A stretch of DNA of 41,819 nucleotides from Piscinibacter sp. (GTDB lineage Bacteria > Pseudomonadota > Gammaproteobacteria > Burkholderiales > Burkholderiaceae_C), in the NCBI GenBank assembly GCA_017983795.1, contig JAGOAS010000030.1:1-41819 (forward strand), given 5' to 3'. Position numbers and translations under genes: made by a program. Positions 41,730-41,819 of this stretch are shown here, in pieces. The notes under the pieces are model-generated. The model saw nothing but the letters and a program-made list of their open reading frames with translations. It did not search any database and was not told the origin of the DNA. Each line of letters opens with the position of its first letter. Position 1 is the first letter of the stretch.

Positions 41730-41788
41730 GCGCGGCAGTTCGCGGAGGGTGGAGCCCGTAGGGCGTAACCCGCAGCGAACTGCCGCGC
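41730..41788. repeat. nested inverted repeat near the window end
   Basis: The outer arms are perfect 14-mers, GCGCGGCAGTTCGC (41730-41743) and GCGAACTGCCGCGC (41775-41788). Inside the 31-base loop GGGT (41747-41750) pairs with ACCC (41768-41771), and GCCC-GTA-GGGC (41754-41764) forms an inner hairpin. The whole folds as one long imperfect hairpin. The GCCCGTAGGGC core is of a kind seen in REP-like intergenic elements of proteobacteria. 41602-41729 holds no gene I can support. Confidence 0.75.
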
Positions 41789-41819
41789 GGCGGCGGCCGT
41801 CCCGGGTGGGGTGGTCATC

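Noticed and set aside
41730-41788. An integron attC site
   Set aside because: The repeat is symmetric with perfect arms, but the RYYYAAC and GTTRRRY core sites of attC are not present.
41684-41818. A 44-residue minus-strand ORF at the window end
   Set aside because: It consists largely of the translated inverted repeat and matches nothing I recognise.

Overview
The window is about 41.8 kb of very GC-rich DNA from a chromosome that looks like a betaproteobacterium of the order Burkholderiales (Rubrivivax/Methylibium/Leptothrix/Variovorax type). That placement is an inference from codon use and gene repertoire: YbfB/YjiJ MFS, DctPQM TRAP transporter, AorABC-type tungsten aldehyde oxidoreductase, cytochrome c-550 PedF, ExaC-like aldehyde dehydrogenase with DUF779. 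I saw no rRNA, tRNA, CRISPR array or intact insertion sequence.

Layout. (1) 1-6.1 kb: small housekeeping or hypothetical genes, mostly on +: a degraded uracil-DNA glycosylase fragment, two membrane proteins (one CopD-like), DUF6176, DUF488, DUF2238, GNAT, VOC, DUF1330 and a DUF4124-like secreted protein. (2) 6.1-8.6 kb, minus strand: a stand-alone ClpP paralog, a DUF3047 secreted protein and an overlapping FAD oxidoreductase. (3) 8.7-12.5 kb: a CHASE-PAS-PAS hybrid histidine kinase facing a multi-pass membrane protein. (4) 12.5-19.6 kb: a single-chain 5-oxoprolinase/hydantoinase with its MarR-type regulator, divergent from a DctPQM TRAP transporter; a 19-bp dyad lies on the -35 box of the transporter promoter. 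(5) 19.6-24.2 kb: an orphan GspE/PilB-family ATPase, a VapBC toxin-antitoxin pair and an MFS transporter.

(6) 24.2-39.1 kb is an alcohol/aldehyde oxidation region. A minus-strand operon encodes AorA (polyferredoxin), AorB (tungstopterin aldehyde oxidoreductase), AorC (FAD subunit), a MoaD-like protein and a small conserved protein. Upstream of it lie PedF and a periplasmic binding protein of the quinoprotein dehydrogenase-associated type. Divergent from pedF is an AcoR-like sigma-54 activator. Downstream on + is a tight cluster: a shortened PqqB-like protein, an ExbB/TolQ-like channel, an ExbD-like protein with an unusual periplasmic domain, a small membrane protein, a lipoprotein, a TlpA-type thioredoxin and a transglutaminase-like protein. 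The ExaC-like aldehyde dehydrogenase plus DUF779 follow. Three near-identical -24/-12 (sigma-54) promoter matches precede pedF, the PqqB-like cluster and the aldehyde dehydrogenase, so these units are probably one regulon of the AcoR-like activator. A PQQ alcohol dehydrogenase itself is not in the window.

(7) 39.1 kb to the end drops visibly in GC and reads as accessory DNA: a DUF4062 (TIR-like) plus tandem-TPR protein, built of 43-residue (129-bp) repeats and carrying a frameshift in its ninth repeat, then a nested inverted repeat near the window edge. This is the best candidate for a conflict/defence gene; the ExbB/ExbD-like cluster is the best candidate for an undescribed envelope machine.
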